DNA from: Thysanoteuthis rhombus
Lineage: Eukaryota > Mollusca > Cephalopoda > Oegopsida > Thysanoteuthidae
DNA length: 64,000 bases
Assembly (NCBI GenBank): GCA_963457665.1
Contig: OY735212.1
Coordinates: 2,816,897 to 2,880,896 of the forward strand
Reading direction: 5' to 3'
A program made the position numbers and the translations under genes. Position 1 is the first letter of the stretch, and each line of letters opens with the position of its first letter. The notes under the pieces are model-generated. The model did not search any database and was not told the origin of the DNA. It saw nothing but the letters and a program-made list of their open reading frames with translations. Shown here piece after piece: positions 23,895-35,569 of the stretch.

Positions 23895-24216
23895 CTCTGA
23901 AATTAAACAATGCAACATAGACCTTCCCCAGGATTCGTCAAAATTCACTATTGTGGGCGTTGCAGAGCCAGTACTTTCTAAATTTGTCTACTTTGTCTCT
24001 CCATCCAGTACTCTGCCGGCCTTGGTTGTGCATGTGGTCTCTAGGGATCCATGTTGTGAGTCGTAATATCCATCCCATTGTCTGTCATTCTTTCATTGCC
24101 ATTTGAGTCTTTTTAATTGATTCTATGATGTCTTGAACTCATGTATCGTCCCGGATATATTGTGCCGTCTTGTGGTCTCTCCAAGTGAGGTTGAGCATCT
24201 CTTTATTCACTTTCTC
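23895..24216 (-). pseudogene. RTE-type LINE, 3' part, distal to inserted repeat
   Basis: Minus strand reads LNLTWRDH, YIRDD and VQDIIESIKK-type blocks, then TTWIPRDHMHNQGRQSTGWR, DKVDKFRKYWLCNAHN and ILGKV. These are the C-terminal blocks of the RTE protein. The frame continues across the insertion at 24217-24663 into the segment at 24664-25090. Confidence 0.82.
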
Positions 24217-24663
24217 ACTAGAGCAAAATGCGACACAAAGTCAGAGCTTTACGTGGAGGAAAAGGAGTAACCAATGAAAAATAGCTCCAGTCGACGTGAC
24301 TTTGGTTGTTAAGCAATCGTGGTTGCTAAAACAACTGCAGTCACGAAAGCGTCAGGGCAATCCCGACCTGTTCCTTTAAGTGCAATGGAACAGTGCTGCC
24401 CCGGGGCGCCGTATCCCCTGCTGCTGGGCCGAGTAATAGTGGGAGGCCCAAGGACGAATCCAAAGGCTTCCAATGCGTGTAGCAATGTGCAGCCTCAGTG
24501 TACCCACATTGGCTGACACATTGCACCGGCGCACTCGGTCTTTGATGCTCACCAACACACAATCTCCGGCCCATTCGACAGTCAAGCGTCGGTAATGGTG
24601 CCTCAGTCTTTGCCGGGAAGAGATACTACACTTCAATCCATGCCGAAAAGGCCAGCTTTCATG
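24217..24663 (-). mobile_element. repeat with U2 snRNA-like head (RepU2), copy 1, nested in the LINE
   Basis: On the minus strand the element starts near 24663. Within the first ~45 bases it reads CTGGCCTTTTCGGCATGG then ATTGAAGTGTAGTATCTCTT, close to the 5' end of U2 snRNA, including the branch-site recognition sequence GTAGTA. About 390 bp of unrelated body follow, ending GTGTCGCATTTTGCTCTAG near 24217. The second copy at 28.8-29.1 kb shares the head core, the middle (CAGG..TTYCCTGACGC..TTCGT) and the tail. The insertion splits an RTE copy; a short CTTTC repeat at both edges may be the target duplication. Class by analogy with snRNA-headed SINEs. Confidence 0.6.
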
Positions 24664-25090
24664 TGCGCGTTGCATGGTTCTCAGTGTATGAATATGTCAA
24701 GTGGTTAGCTTGCCCTGACAAAGGCTTGCCATTCTAGTGTGATTCTCCTTTTGATTTCTTTTAATTTTGAGAATCTCATGGAGATTTGTTGTCCTTGGTA
24801 GATTTAGTGGTCGACTTTTTATGGTTCAGTGTCTTCGATATCCGTGTTCTTATTACGAATGTGATTGTTGCACGTGATCTTCGTCATGCAGGAATTCATG
24901 TTTAGGCCAACTTTCTTGCTTTTTTTTATTTAGTTTATCTTGCATTATTTAGAGCTGATGTAGGTTTTATGCGGACGTTGCACAGATATTCGACGTCTAT
25001 TTTGATTCCTTTATTTTCCCTGTCTAGGTTTTCGAAGATCACCTCGGGGCAGGCTGTGAAGAGTTTGTGTCAGCTGGTATCACCTTTTTT
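24664..25090 (-). pseudogene. RTE-type LINE, reverse-transcriptase part, proximal to inserted repeat
   Basis: Minus strand reads KLFTACPEVIFENLDRENKG, IKIDVEYL, the ARKLA/LNMNS block, then a degraded YLGQ-type region and LRTMQRA. The order continues into the 24.0-24.2 kb segment. The catalytic FADD block is not readable because of a small deletion. Confidence 0.8.
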
Positions 25091-25220
25091 TAGACAATAT
25101 TCATACTGATTGGAACCACTGATCCATTCACTTCTACGAAAACAAGAAATGATCACTAAAAGATCCTTGCTGCCATATTTGATGAACATGTACGATAGAA
25201 AAATTGCTACCAAAGCACAC

Positions 25221-25221
<1 letters not shown>

Positions 25222-25308
<87 letters not shown>
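25222..25308. repeat. (TA)n(GA)n compound microsatellite
   Basis: TA to 25260, AAAGAGAAA, then GA to 25308. Confidence 0.95.
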
Positions 25309-25310
<2 letters not shown>

Positions 25311-26724
25311 AAACCTTCGGTTTAATGGAGCAGATGGTTGTCCGTTTATTGCAGATGTCTGTTAATTGATTGTAACTGAAAAAAAGACATTTTTTAAAAC
25401 CTTTTTTGACTTCCCTCAGATTCAAATATTTCAATGCAAAAATAGCTTTAATATGATCTAAAAGATGTATTTTTTGAGATCATATGAATAATAAATATCC
25501 CAATTTTTTTAGAGTCCGTGACAATTATCAGGCGTTGAAATATTTAGAAAGATTTTGGGAAAATAAATACAATGTCCCTCTTAATTGTTTTCCTTTACTG
25601 GCTGATTTTCTGATAAAATTTTCTAGTAGCTTAAAACAATGTACATTTTAGTGTTGTATCCGTATTGCTAATGTAAATTGGTTATGGAGATACTTATAGA
25701 GGCATATTTATCTTATAAATAGAAAATAATGATGAAATTTCCATCTGACACTGGCTGTCACCATTTTTACTGATAAATAAGTATAATCCATAGGGATTTA
25801 CTTGAATTTTTTTTCAATTAAGAGATGGTAGTTTTAATTCAATCACCTTTTCTTTCAATTAAGCAAAACCAAGATATGTATTTTTACGAAACAACGGGGA
25901 CACAAAGAGAGTGAGAAGACGAATATTAAGAAAAAAACAATTCGAAAATTATTTGTGCTTTCAATCCTCAAGGCTTATTTACCACCGGATATTTGTCAGT
26001 TTTGAGAATTCAATTAATTTTATTTTATATAGGAATTACTTTATTGACGTTTAATCAAATAGATAAAACTAAAAATAAGATGTCCATATGTTTAAACAGA
26101 TTGTTGAGAGGAATTGATAAAACAGTAGAAAGTTTTGTTAATACCCAGTTGTGAGCCAATGTCAAGCTGATTATAAATACTGCAGCAAATTATGAATCTG
26201 TGGGGAATTATTTTACAAATCAAGAAAACATTTTAGACAAAAAATCAAAACAAATCTATAGCATGCGTTGTTACCAAATCAAATTTATTTTTTCTGCCAA
26301 AACTGCTTCAAAAAATTAATAAAAATTTTCAATTCACTTTTATTAAAACCCGATTTGTAGTGAATTTTCTAAAAAAAACAAATTAGTATCCGACTCCATG
26401 AATATTCGCAAAGCTAAAATTTTGGTAAAATTTTGGTTTATTGATCTGAGTGAAAAATAATGATAATTAGGAAAACGTACTTTTTTCCCAAAAATAACCA
26501 AAATTGGCTAAGTATCAGTATGTACAAATTTTGAGTTAACTATGGAAAGATTGAATTAAATCGGCAAATATTTTTAGTGACAATATTTGCTGATGTTCAC
26601 CTGCTAAAAGGGGGAAATCCAGCTAAAAATAGCCGGAAAATAGCTAAATTGGCAGCCCTATTTGGCACATGCGTATCATATATACTCGCTACACCTGAAA
26701 ATCGTCATTAAATCGAGGGTATAC
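25309..26724. other. AT-rich stretch ending in a hAT-like terminal motif
   Basis: The right end (AAATTGGCAGCCCT, near 26648-26661) resembles the inverse of the CAGTGTTGCCAA ends at 29.4 kb. CTGGCTGTCACCATTTTT near 25750 may be the opposite end, giving a ~910-bp degraded MITE. This is tentative. No coding frame is visible. Confidence 0.3.
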
Positions 26725-26731
26725 TATATAT

Positions 26732-26795
<64 letters not shown>

Positions 26796-26866
26796 TAGAT
26801 AGATATATATATATAGAGAGAGAGAGAGGGATAGAGATAGAGATAGAGATAGATACATATAGATAG
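26725..26866. repeat. (TA)n / GATA / GAGATA microsatellite
   Basis: TA tract to about 26792, then GATA, GA and GATAGA units. Confidence 0.95.
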
Positions 26867-27524
26867 ATAGTTCTCATAAGTATTCGAATAGACATCTGCT
26901 TCTAACCGATTGGATTTGAAAGAAAAAAAAACAGAAAACATTTCACAAGAAAATCATGTTTTGCGGTTCTGAATGTTTTAATTCTAGAAAATTCTCTTTT
27001 GTCTGCCCGTCGAAAATCTTATTCAGAATCGATCGATCAAGAATATTGAAAAGGTGCACTGACATTGCTATTTAGAAAAGTGGCCAAATAGTAATTTTAG
27101 TTTGATCCCTCGGCTGAAAATCCTTGATGTCCCCTGCGAGGAAGGGCTATAAAAAAACAAATACCTATTTAAATACTTATGAAAAGTTCAGTTTTGGGGG
27201 GTTTTTTTTACTCAATGTTTTTTTTTATATATAGAGATGAAAGAGGCTAGGAGAAGCTCTACTCTTCCCCCACAAGATTCCATTCTGGTTGAGGTGTTGT
27301 ATGTTGTTAAGGATCTAGTCATGGTGATCTTCGTTTTCGATCCTCGTACTTGGCGGGAAATTCTAATACATTGATTGGCCAAAAGGAATTTGGATGTGAA
27401 GGGCCAAAAGCCTCCTGTGAATAAAAACTGAGTCACCGTAAGGCTTAACTGATAAATTCTCAACTATACGATACTATCAATTCCTTATCACAAAGTACTC
27501 ATAATTACTACTTTTACAATAGTT
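26867..27524. other. spacer; 83-codon minus frame of unknown origin
   Basis: The frame at 27212-27463 has no domain I recognise. Nothing else seen. Confidence 0.3.
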
Positions 27525-27880
27525 CATCATCATCATCATCAGCAGCAGCAGCAGCAACTGCAACATTAGCAACGTCTTAGTGTCCATCGTTGAACACAAA
27601 CGTTCCTCAAGATTGACTAGACTTCTTTGACTTGTGTGACATTCGTGCTACATGACCTGCCCATTGCCATCTGCAATTCGTAATTGATTCCTGTGATATC
27701 TCTTACTCGTGTTTTTTCCCCTCTAAAATACTTTGCTGTTTAATGGTCTCTCCATGTGATGTTGAGCATGAGTCTTTCCTGTGTACGTTGCATGATTCAC
27801 AGCTTGAGGGTTAAGCTTTTAGTTAATCTCCTTGTTTCGGATCTCTAAGTGACTATTGGGAGGATCTAGTATCTAATGCT
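27525..27880 (-). pseudogene. RTE-type LINE 3' terminal fragment with triplet tail
   Basis: Minus strand reads TGDLTKSLTLK, MQRTQERLMLNITWRDH, AKYFRGEKTRVRDITG and the WQWAGHVARM block. The 3' end (27525-27560) is a run of CTG then ATG triplets, i.e. a short-repeat tail of the kind RTE elements carry in place of poly(A). It is 5'-truncated and frameshifted. Confidence 0.83.
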
Positions 27881-28101
27881 TTACTAATTAGCTTTGTGAG
27901 GTATGAAAGCATAAGAATAATTGAATTTTTGTTACTCATTTTCACACGATATTGAAATTACAAACACTTTTGTTTGTGCTCCAATATCTATAAATCACTA
28001 TTTTTACAAACAATCCCTTTCTTCACGGATATTTACTTTGATTAAAAACTCTATGTATTGGTAAATTTCTGAATAAAAGATTACAACAGAAACAGACAAA
28101 C

Positions 28102-28400
28102 AAAACTGTCAACTTGGATTTCTTCAGTTTTTAAGTTAGTCTTGCTGACTGGCTATATATGTGTGCCTTAATATCTCCAAAAGGGAGTCTTTTTCGTTCT
28201 CCACTTAAAATAGATTCTTGGTGTGTGCATGTGTTTCACTGTAGGACGTTTCAAGTTACAAGTCCGTGCCACGTGGCATTCACGTTTTTTTTTCCTTTTT
28301 TTTTTTTTTTTTTGTAAATTCAGATTTTTTAGAGGTCCAACAAAATGCGTAAGAAGTAATTCATTCACTGATCAACCCCTTTTCCAATTCCTAATTTCTG
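28102..28400 (+). repeat. RepA family copy
   Basis: Opens AAAACTGTCAACTTGG, then CTTCAGTTTTTAAG, CTTGCTGACTGGCTATAT; later AAATTCAGATTTTTTAG, GTCCAACAAAATGCG and TTCATTCACTGATCAACCCC. It contains a long T-run at 28303-28321. The order equals that of the copy at window start. Confidence 0.65.
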
Positions 28401-28767
28401 GAGCTAAATGGAGTTTCCTCTTGCCTAGGACACGTGGATTCAAATACCACTTGAGGCTTATTCTTTTTTTTCTCCAATCAACACTATTCACTCACTGCCA
28501 GAAGGTAATCGGCCTGAGCAAAAGGTTGCGATAAAAAGCAACAAATAAATTTAATATCAAGATAAAACGTAATCAAAATTTTAGATATGAAAATGATTGA
28601 TGATGTCTCAACTGATTAAAATAGAAAATAAAAGGAAAAGCGACAGACTCTTTTAAAAAATCCATTTACATGAAGAGCAGTGCGACCTTTTTGGTGCATT
28701 TCTTTGTCCCTCTGTTCATGAATTCGGCTAAGATACACAGACACTACACTCTGATCCGTATTTACTA

Positions 28768-29130
28768 GCTTTTCTACGAGAGCAAGATTTGACACAAAGT
28801 CTGTTTAATGCGCGGTTCTAAACATAGGAAAGCTAAAAAATATTACTCCAGTTCCCACAACCAGTGTTACGAAGGCGTCAGGGAAAGCCTGACCCTTACC
28901 TTTTACTGCAATAGTAAGGTAATACCTCAGGGCTTACAGATCCCCCAAAACTGGGCAAAGTCATTCTTTTGAGGCCATAAGACGAATCCTGGGCGTCTTG
29001 CACTCATCAATACAGAAAAGTAAGCTATCATCATCCAATGCATCGCATCGGCACAAAGCTACAAAAAAATGTTCTACTGCGAGCAGATACTACACTTTAA
29101 TCCTAGACAGAGGACTCGGGAGTGCCGATC
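28768..29130 (-). mobile_element. repeat with U2 snRNA-like head (RepU2), copy 2
   Basis: On the minus strand the head runs from about 29130: ATCGGCACTCCCGAG, then CTAGGATTAAAGTGTAGTATC and TGCTCGCAG. The core AAAGTGTAGTATCTG aligns with U2 snRNA at its branch-site recognition region, as in copy 1. The middle (GTCAGGCTTTCCCTGACGCC) and the tail (GACTTTGTGTCAAATCTTGC, ending near 28774) are shared with copy 1. It is ~360 bp against ~445 bp for copy 1. Confidence 0.55.
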
Positions 29131-29394
29131 CATACGTAAATAATCCTGTCATCTGTGACGGGTACAACGCTAGTATATTTAAGAATTGTCCGTTCTCAAT
29201 ATAAATATCTACCATCATGCGCAATATTCACATTTGTTTAGACTCAAAATTTTCCTTCAGTGCCTGGAGATTATAAACCGTCTTTTCTGCTTGTCAGAGA
29301 CTTGTTTTATAATCTGATTAGTTTTCGGCCTCGACCGAAGAAGAACAAATACGTTTTTAAAGGAATAAGAAACTTGCCTAAAAGTCAGACCATA

Positions 29395-29880
29395 GATGCG
29401 TTAGTCCTCTTCTTGAGTAAAAATTTAGCCAGGACAGTGTTGCCAACTTTATTTCCATGTTTAAACCTAAAATTAAGTCAAAAACACATTGAAACATCTT
29501 GAAAAGCCTTCTCCATCTATATATAAAATACATTACATTAAATGTGACTTAATGATGACGAAATCTTCGAAATTTATTTCATCAAAGTTTTAACTAATTA
29601 ATTAAACATATCGCTCTTTTAATTGCTATAGATTAAATTCGAAGATACTTATTTGACTAAAATATTGCTTATTTTATTGAAAATCATCTCAATAACAATT
29701 TTCTGATATCTAGAAGCAACCCAAAACATTTAGGTTTTTATGTAATATATGTAAATTGGCAACACTGAGAAGAGGATATTATTCGACAAAACATAAGTTG
29801 GCAGCTCTGGGCCAGGGACATAACAAACACTCCGGTACGTCAGTCAGTGACGGCAACCGATGCAAGAGATGCTAGCGCAT
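29395..29880 (+). repeat. composite repeat unit (RepC), copy 2
   Basis: Borders AGATGCGTTAGTCCTCTTC and CGATGCAAGAGATGCTAGCGC match those at 14.55-14.95 kb. It encloses the hAT-like MITE at 29435-29767. Confidence 0.55.
29435..29767. mobile_element. hAT-like MITE, 333 bp
   Basis: Left end CAGTGTTGCCAACTTTATTT and right end (inverted) CAGTGTTGCCAATTTAC form terminal inverted repeats that open with CAGTG, common in hAT elements. The interior is AT-rich and noncoding. No convincing 8-bp target duplication is left. Confidence 0.6.
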
Positions 29881-30930
29881 AAAAAGACCTTTTTCCAAAG
29901 TCTTTTCACCTGTTCGCTAACAGTGCCATCCTGATTGATACAGAATCAATGTTCCTCCTGATTATCCGTTGACAGTGTGCACAAAAATCTTTGTCGTGTA
30001 ACTTTCCTCCTGTGACAAACGTATGTGCACTCAGACTGCTTGTGCATGTATAAACTTGAGATTGATCTAAGTTTAATCCGACACGGCCTATCTCTCGTGT
30101 TTAATAAATCAGTATTGGTGTCTTTTTAAATAATTCAAGAATGACTACATCCAACGAAATAATGTATTTCGTTAAAATTGCATGCTATGCAGAGTTTAAG
30201 CTTAGATCAATTCGATGAAATCAGATAAGTATGTGATTTATTATTATCAAATAAATGTTCAATCTATTATGATTAGACGCATAATAATAAGTATAATTAA
30301 TATTTACTACATTATTTGATGCGAGAACTTTTGTGCTCAGATTGATTTTCTTTTTGTGCTGGTTGCAAAATGCCTACACGCACACACACTTGCAAAAGTT
30401 GGAGGGAACTACGCTCAGAGTTCTTGATGCTGGAAATGGAACGGAATGTTTATAGGATCGCACTGTTCAGCACGTCTATTTGCATCAAGATATTTGAAGA
30501 TGTCGGGTTCGGTAGATCAATATTCGTGAAGTCGACTGCCAAGTTTTTCTTGTCAAACTACAGCTTCTTCTAACTGAGGTTCTCAGAAATGTGTTTACAT
30601 ACTTTGATTTCAGCTTTCATAGAACTGAAACACCCTAACATCTCAATGGAAATCAAGGCCCAGCTAATCAACACCGTCTTTCTGCTCCCACTGACATCGA
30701 GCAAAACGCTGGGGAGTGAGATTAACGCGTCTTTGATGGGGCGCCCCAGACGAACAGTAAATAAGACACTGCAGAACCTAATTAAAATACAGGAAAATTA
30801 GAAAATAGTCTGAACAATGCCAGTCCACAAATTCATCCAGCACCAGAGAATTAAATGTTTCCAGCACATGATAATAATAGCCGTACAGGCGTCGGGTCGA
30901 GTCCCTATAGTGAACTTATCAAACAGCATA
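29881..30930. other. spacer; two 67-70-codon forward frames
   Basis: Frames at 30370-30573 and 30589-30801 have fairly normal composition (for example GRPRRTVNKTLQNLIKIQEN) but I recognise no domain, and they are not joined by an obvious intron. They could be decayed transposon or exon sequence. Confidence 0.25.
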
Positions 30931-31145
30931 ATATTCACTTGGATAGTGTACTGGTTAGTCTATTAGCATCACAAGCAAGAAGTCACGGGTACGATTCCAG
31001 GAATGAGTGAAGAGTGCGGAAAACTCTCTATTGGACAAATTTTCCTGTGCACTCAGAAACTAATTGAGTACACTCCAAGCCGTATGATTAGGGTGGAAGG
31101 TGTGTATCGAACGTTTTACTGTCGCGTCCTCCCCCAGGAAGAAGA
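30931..31145 (+). mobile_element. tRNA-derived SINE-C copy
   Basis: Box A-like TAGTGTACTGGTTAG (about 30954) and box B-like GGGTACGATTCC (30988-30999) sit at tRNA-like spacing. The body shares AAAACTCT, CTAATTGAG and the CCGTATGATTAGGGTGGAAG core with the copy at 43.05 kb. Box A/B would give Pol III transcription; mobilisation would need a LINE partner, not identified here. Confidence 0.72.
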
Positions 31146-31387
31146 GTAGGCGTGCCTTCATCCTCTTCTATGATGTCTGGTCATCATGGAATATTATGCC
31201 TGACTGACATTCCGAATGTATTATGCATTCTGCAACATGAAATTGAAAATGGCAAGTCGTACGACCGGAAGTACCTTTGGGGGGGGGACAATACTTACTC
31301 TTGTCGAATCAAAAGATTTATCCACTTGTTCCAAAACAAGAATAAGTTACTAAAGAGTAAAAAAAAAAATATTCCTTATCCGTCATA

Positions 31388-31394
31388 CACACAT

Positions 31395-31458
<64 letters not shown>
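31388..31458. repeat. (CA)n(TA)n compound microsatellite
   Basis: CA to 31410, TA to 31458. Confidence 0.95.
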
Positions 31459-31462
<4 letters not shown>

Positions 31463-31594
31463 ACCCACAACATGGATCCCTAGAGATCATATGCGAAACT
31501 GAGGCCGACAGAAGATGGAGAGATGAACTAGACAAATTTAGAAAATACTGGCTCTGTGACACCCATGATAGAGAAGTGTAGCAAATCCTGAGGA
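31459..31594 (+). pseudogene. RTE-type LINE 3' fragment
   Basis: Readable across two frames as TTWIPRDHMRN, GRQKMERWR-type, DKFRKYWL and THDREV-QILR, the last ~45 residues of the RTE protein. It is cut sharply by (TA)n on its left and by the TA tail of the minus-strand SINE on its right. Confidence 0.75.
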
Positions 31595-31816
31595 ATATAT
31601 ATATATACATGAATGATCCGACAGAATGATTATAAATTACGCCACGCTATATAGGAACTCTTATTTGAAATAATTCCCTGTCATTACATGGTTAATGTAT
31701 CACTTGGAGTGAATGTAAATAAAATAAACAGTTAAAGAAAACAGGGCGACTGCAGGGATCGAACCTGCAACCTATAGCTTCAAAGTAACACTTTGCTAAA
31801 CAGCTATCGGCAATGC
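31595..31816 (-). mobile_element. tRNA-derived SINE-A copy, left arm of inverted pair
   Basis: On the minus strand: box A-like TAGCTGTTTAGCAAAG, then a perfect T-arm at 31752-31768 (GCAGG, seven-base loop, CCTGC), body, 3' end TCATTCTGTCGGATCATTC and an ATATATATAT tail. It pairs with the plus-strand copy at 31935-32165 in head-to-head orientation. Confidence 0.8.
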
Positions 31817-31934
31817 AAATACCCAAAGGAGTGCTTCCACCTCAAATTCTCATCTCATTTATTCTCGATGGATTTGTTCCTTCCAAAGCAACAGCTTTGT
31901 ATAAAGAAATGGACATATATGGTTAGACGGAACG

Positions 31935-32165
31935 ATGCAATACATTAGATAGAAACTCTTATCACTCTTACTCCACCCCATCAGTCGCAGGTTCGGTTCC
32001 TGCAGTTGCCCCATCCTTTTTAATTGTTTATGTTATTTACATTGTTTTGACTGAAGAATAGATTAACTGTGTAATTTCGAGAGATAATTTCAAAAGTGAG
32101 TTTCCATATAATTTTATAAAATTCTCTATAATGATTTATAAATCATTCTGTCAGATTGTATATAT
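31935..32165 (+). mobile_element. tRNA-derived SINE-A copy, right arm of inverted pair
   Basis: A perfect T-arm lies at 31987-32003 (GCAGG TTCGGTT CCTGC), followed by AGTTGCCCC, GTTTATGTTATTTACATTG and the 3' end AATCATTCTGTCAGATTG with TATATATCC. Box A is degraded. The downstream ~150 bp is the inverted counterpart of 31617-31750. Confidence 0.78.
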
Positions 32166-32228
32166 CCAATTCTTAATACATAGCAGTCGCATTGAGAAAA
32201 AACGAATAGACCGAAAATAAACAAGATT

Positions 32229-32230
<2 letters not shown>

Positions 32231-32284
<54 letters not shown>
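32231..32284. repeat. (CA)n(TA)n microsatellite
   Basis: A short CA run then pure TA. Confidence 0.95.
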
Positions 32285-32287
<3 letters not shown>

Positions 32288-32497
32288 CAGCGCTAAGGAG
32301 GTTGAAGTAATTTATTTCCAATAATTCAAGTATTCTAATTATAATTTTCATATAGTCTTTTGTAAAGTCCCAACCCAAATCAAACTCTTTTGATGTGTGA
32401 TCAGATCAGACATGAAGTCTCGAGAGTTTCTATAACGTTATCTTCATCGTTATATCATAATAGGGAGGTAAACCAACGGTATCAATGAGCAAGCAAG

Positions 32498-32499
<2 letters not shown>

Positions 32500-32576
<77 letters not shown>
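32500..32576. repeat. (TA)n microsatellite, tail of SINE-B fragment
   Basis: Pure TA adjoining the 3' end of the minus-strand SINE-B fragment. Confidence 0.95.
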
Positions 32577-32580
<4 letters not shown>

Positions 32581-32648
32581 TATTGTGTCATCGGTAGACA
32601 GCTTTTTTGATGTATTAATCTCTTCAGGGTGGCTATAGACTATAAATA
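32577..32648 (-). mobile_element. SINE-B type repeat, 3' fragment
   Basis: Minus strand reads TAGTCTATAGCCACCCTGAA, then AGCTGTCTACCGATGACACA ATAAT and TA tail, matching the last ~70 bp of the 52.64-52.87 kb copy. Confidence 0.72.
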
Positions 32649-32651
32649 TAT

Positions 32652-32657
32652 ATGTGT

Positions 32658-32715
<58 letters not shown>
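32652..32715. repeat. (GT)n microsatellite
   Basis: Pure GT after one GAGT interruption. Confidence 0.95.
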
Positions 32716-33690
<975 letters not shown>

Positions 33691-33699
33691 AGGGGTAGA

Positions 33700-33955
33700 G
33701 ACGGATAAAGAAACCAATAGACAGGCACAAAGCAGACGACAAAAATAATACTAATGGTAACGGAGTGACATCTTTCGCCTCCATTACTGAAGAGTTGCAT
33801 TATAATCGTAACATAAACCAACAATAGATTCAATTGTCAAGAGACAGTGAATATAAAGAGGTTTGCCTTGTGTGTTGATAGAGAGATGTCAAAATCTAAT
33901 TGAATTTTCCTGTTCTGTTCATCAAAAAATAATAGTTATAAATAATGACGATCCT
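33700..33955 (-). repeat. RepI copy A, with 182-bp core identical to copy B
   Basis: Positions 33742-33923 are, base for base by eye, the reverse complement of 52367-52548. Flanking sequence is similar with several substitutions. The shared minus frame beginning MNLLLVYVTIIMQLF merely follows from DNA identity; it has no domain I know. On its minus strand the copy runs into the CT/TA/TG tract. Confidence 0.88.
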
Positions 33956-34720
33956 CTCCTCTCTTCTCAACGTTCGCACTTTTTGTCTTTCTTTCTGTCT
34001 TGCTTTCTGCGCTTCTTTCATTCTATTTATTACTTCATTTTCCCTTCAAATATATTTTCTTCATTCATTCTTTCAAAATGCTCTCTATTTTTTCCTTTTT
34101 TTCCTCTTTTCCCTTTCTGAACAACCGTAGCCATCAAAGAGGGTTAAGGGTTCTTGCCTTCTCCATACGTTCATGCTCGTTTGTTTGTTCGTTTGATTGC
34201 TTGTTTGTCCTGGCCATACCGTTTTTTCTAGAGATTCATGAATTTGCATCATTGCTCCACTAGACCTCTTCTGCAAATGTTTTATTGATTTTTGGGGGGA
34301 AAAAAGCTTTTTTTTTTAAAAAAACAAAAAGCTTTTTACCTTATTCCGACGGGCCTATTGCTAACATCTAGATTCTCCAGGATGTCAATGTTTCTACCTT
34401 TCTTTTATCTATTTCATTTCCGATATTTTTCAGTGGAAAACGCCAGTAATGTCATGAATAGAATTTTATCAGTTATTCGTTCTTCGGTTAAAATCTTTCA
34501 CGTGTATTTGTTTTTTCGAACAAAATTCTTATTCCATTCTGTTCAACTTTCTTCTTTCTTTCTTTTTTTTCTTTTTACAGATCTTTCCATTTCTTCCGAA
34601 CGTCTTTTATTTACTTCCTTTTCGTTCTGTCTCTCTTCTTCCTTTTCACGACATTTTCATTCCTTCTCCCACGACTCCTCATGTCTATTTTCTTCCTCAA
34701 CTTTGAATTTTTTTTCTACC
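33956..34720. other. pyrimidine-rich stretch
   Basis: TTCTTT and CTTTC words dominate the plus strand at 33955-34110 and 34500-34720. The 183-codon forward frame at 34292-34843 is F/S/L-rich because of this bias; I do not call it a gene. Confidence 0.5.
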
Positions 34721-35569
34721 GTTTACTCTAAGCCCATCTCGATCAACAAAACGGAAAATGGAATCAGTCAACCAAGTTCAAACTCCGGCCAAGACAGTTT
34801 GTGTTCTGTTCACCCCAATGCATATCTTCTACTCATGTTCTAATCTAATCCTATTTGGGTAAAATCAATAAGTGATTTTCAGTAATTCTGAACTCGAATG
34901 AAATCTGGTCTCAAAAGGGACGCTTATGAACACTGCATCTATTAAATAGTGGTTGATTCATTTGTACTGAATTTATATTCGCCTCATAAATTGAATTGAT
35001 TATAGAGACGTCGACGTTTATTCGCCTGTGCTGATGTGAATTTCGAAGACTCATTAAGACTGCGGTTAATTTGTTAATACCAATAACTAGACCTCGATTA
35101 ACTCAGATTTGTTGACGAGTTTATTTCTATGAAGAAACTAATAGTGCTTCAGTCACTATGACCTTAGAGTTGAGATAATTGGTTCTGCACGTGTATAATA
35201 TGTATCGATAAGGCAATTTTTATTCAGGCACTCGTTTAAGTAGATATTATGGAATAGTACTGCATGCTGGGATGATATTGCCTGTAGATAAAATGCATTA
35301 AACCTGAAAGGTAGATATAAAAGAATGGAACATATAAGGGGGAAAAATAAGGATGAGAATAAAAATAAGCTTGGCTAGATGCGTAGAAAACGTAGAATTG
35401 AATAGTTTGTAATATTTACGAATATATGTAAGTAAAAAGGGGGTTCGCAAGGTGATAGATCGGAAGAGACTATGAAAGAAAGGAATGAATAGATTTGAAG
35501 AAACTGGAGTGGAAATAGAAAGAAAAGAGATGACAGACCAGTGCTTTAGCTGAGAGGCGACATTCAACT
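34721..35569. other. spacer, nothing recognised
   Basis: AT-rich; no motif-bearing frame. Confidence 0.3.

Noticed and set aside
28740..28775. Plus-strand TTCGGCTAAGATAC as another U2 snRNA match
   Set aside because: Only about 12 bases agree and the flanks do not; taken as chance.
31748..32010. Two possible functional tRNA genes
   Set aside because: T-arms are perfect, but acceptor and D-arm pairing fail and the sequences continue into a shared SINE body.
34292..34843. 183-codon forward frame
   Set aside because: Overlaps a TTTCTT-biased stretch and shows no known domain; open by base composition.
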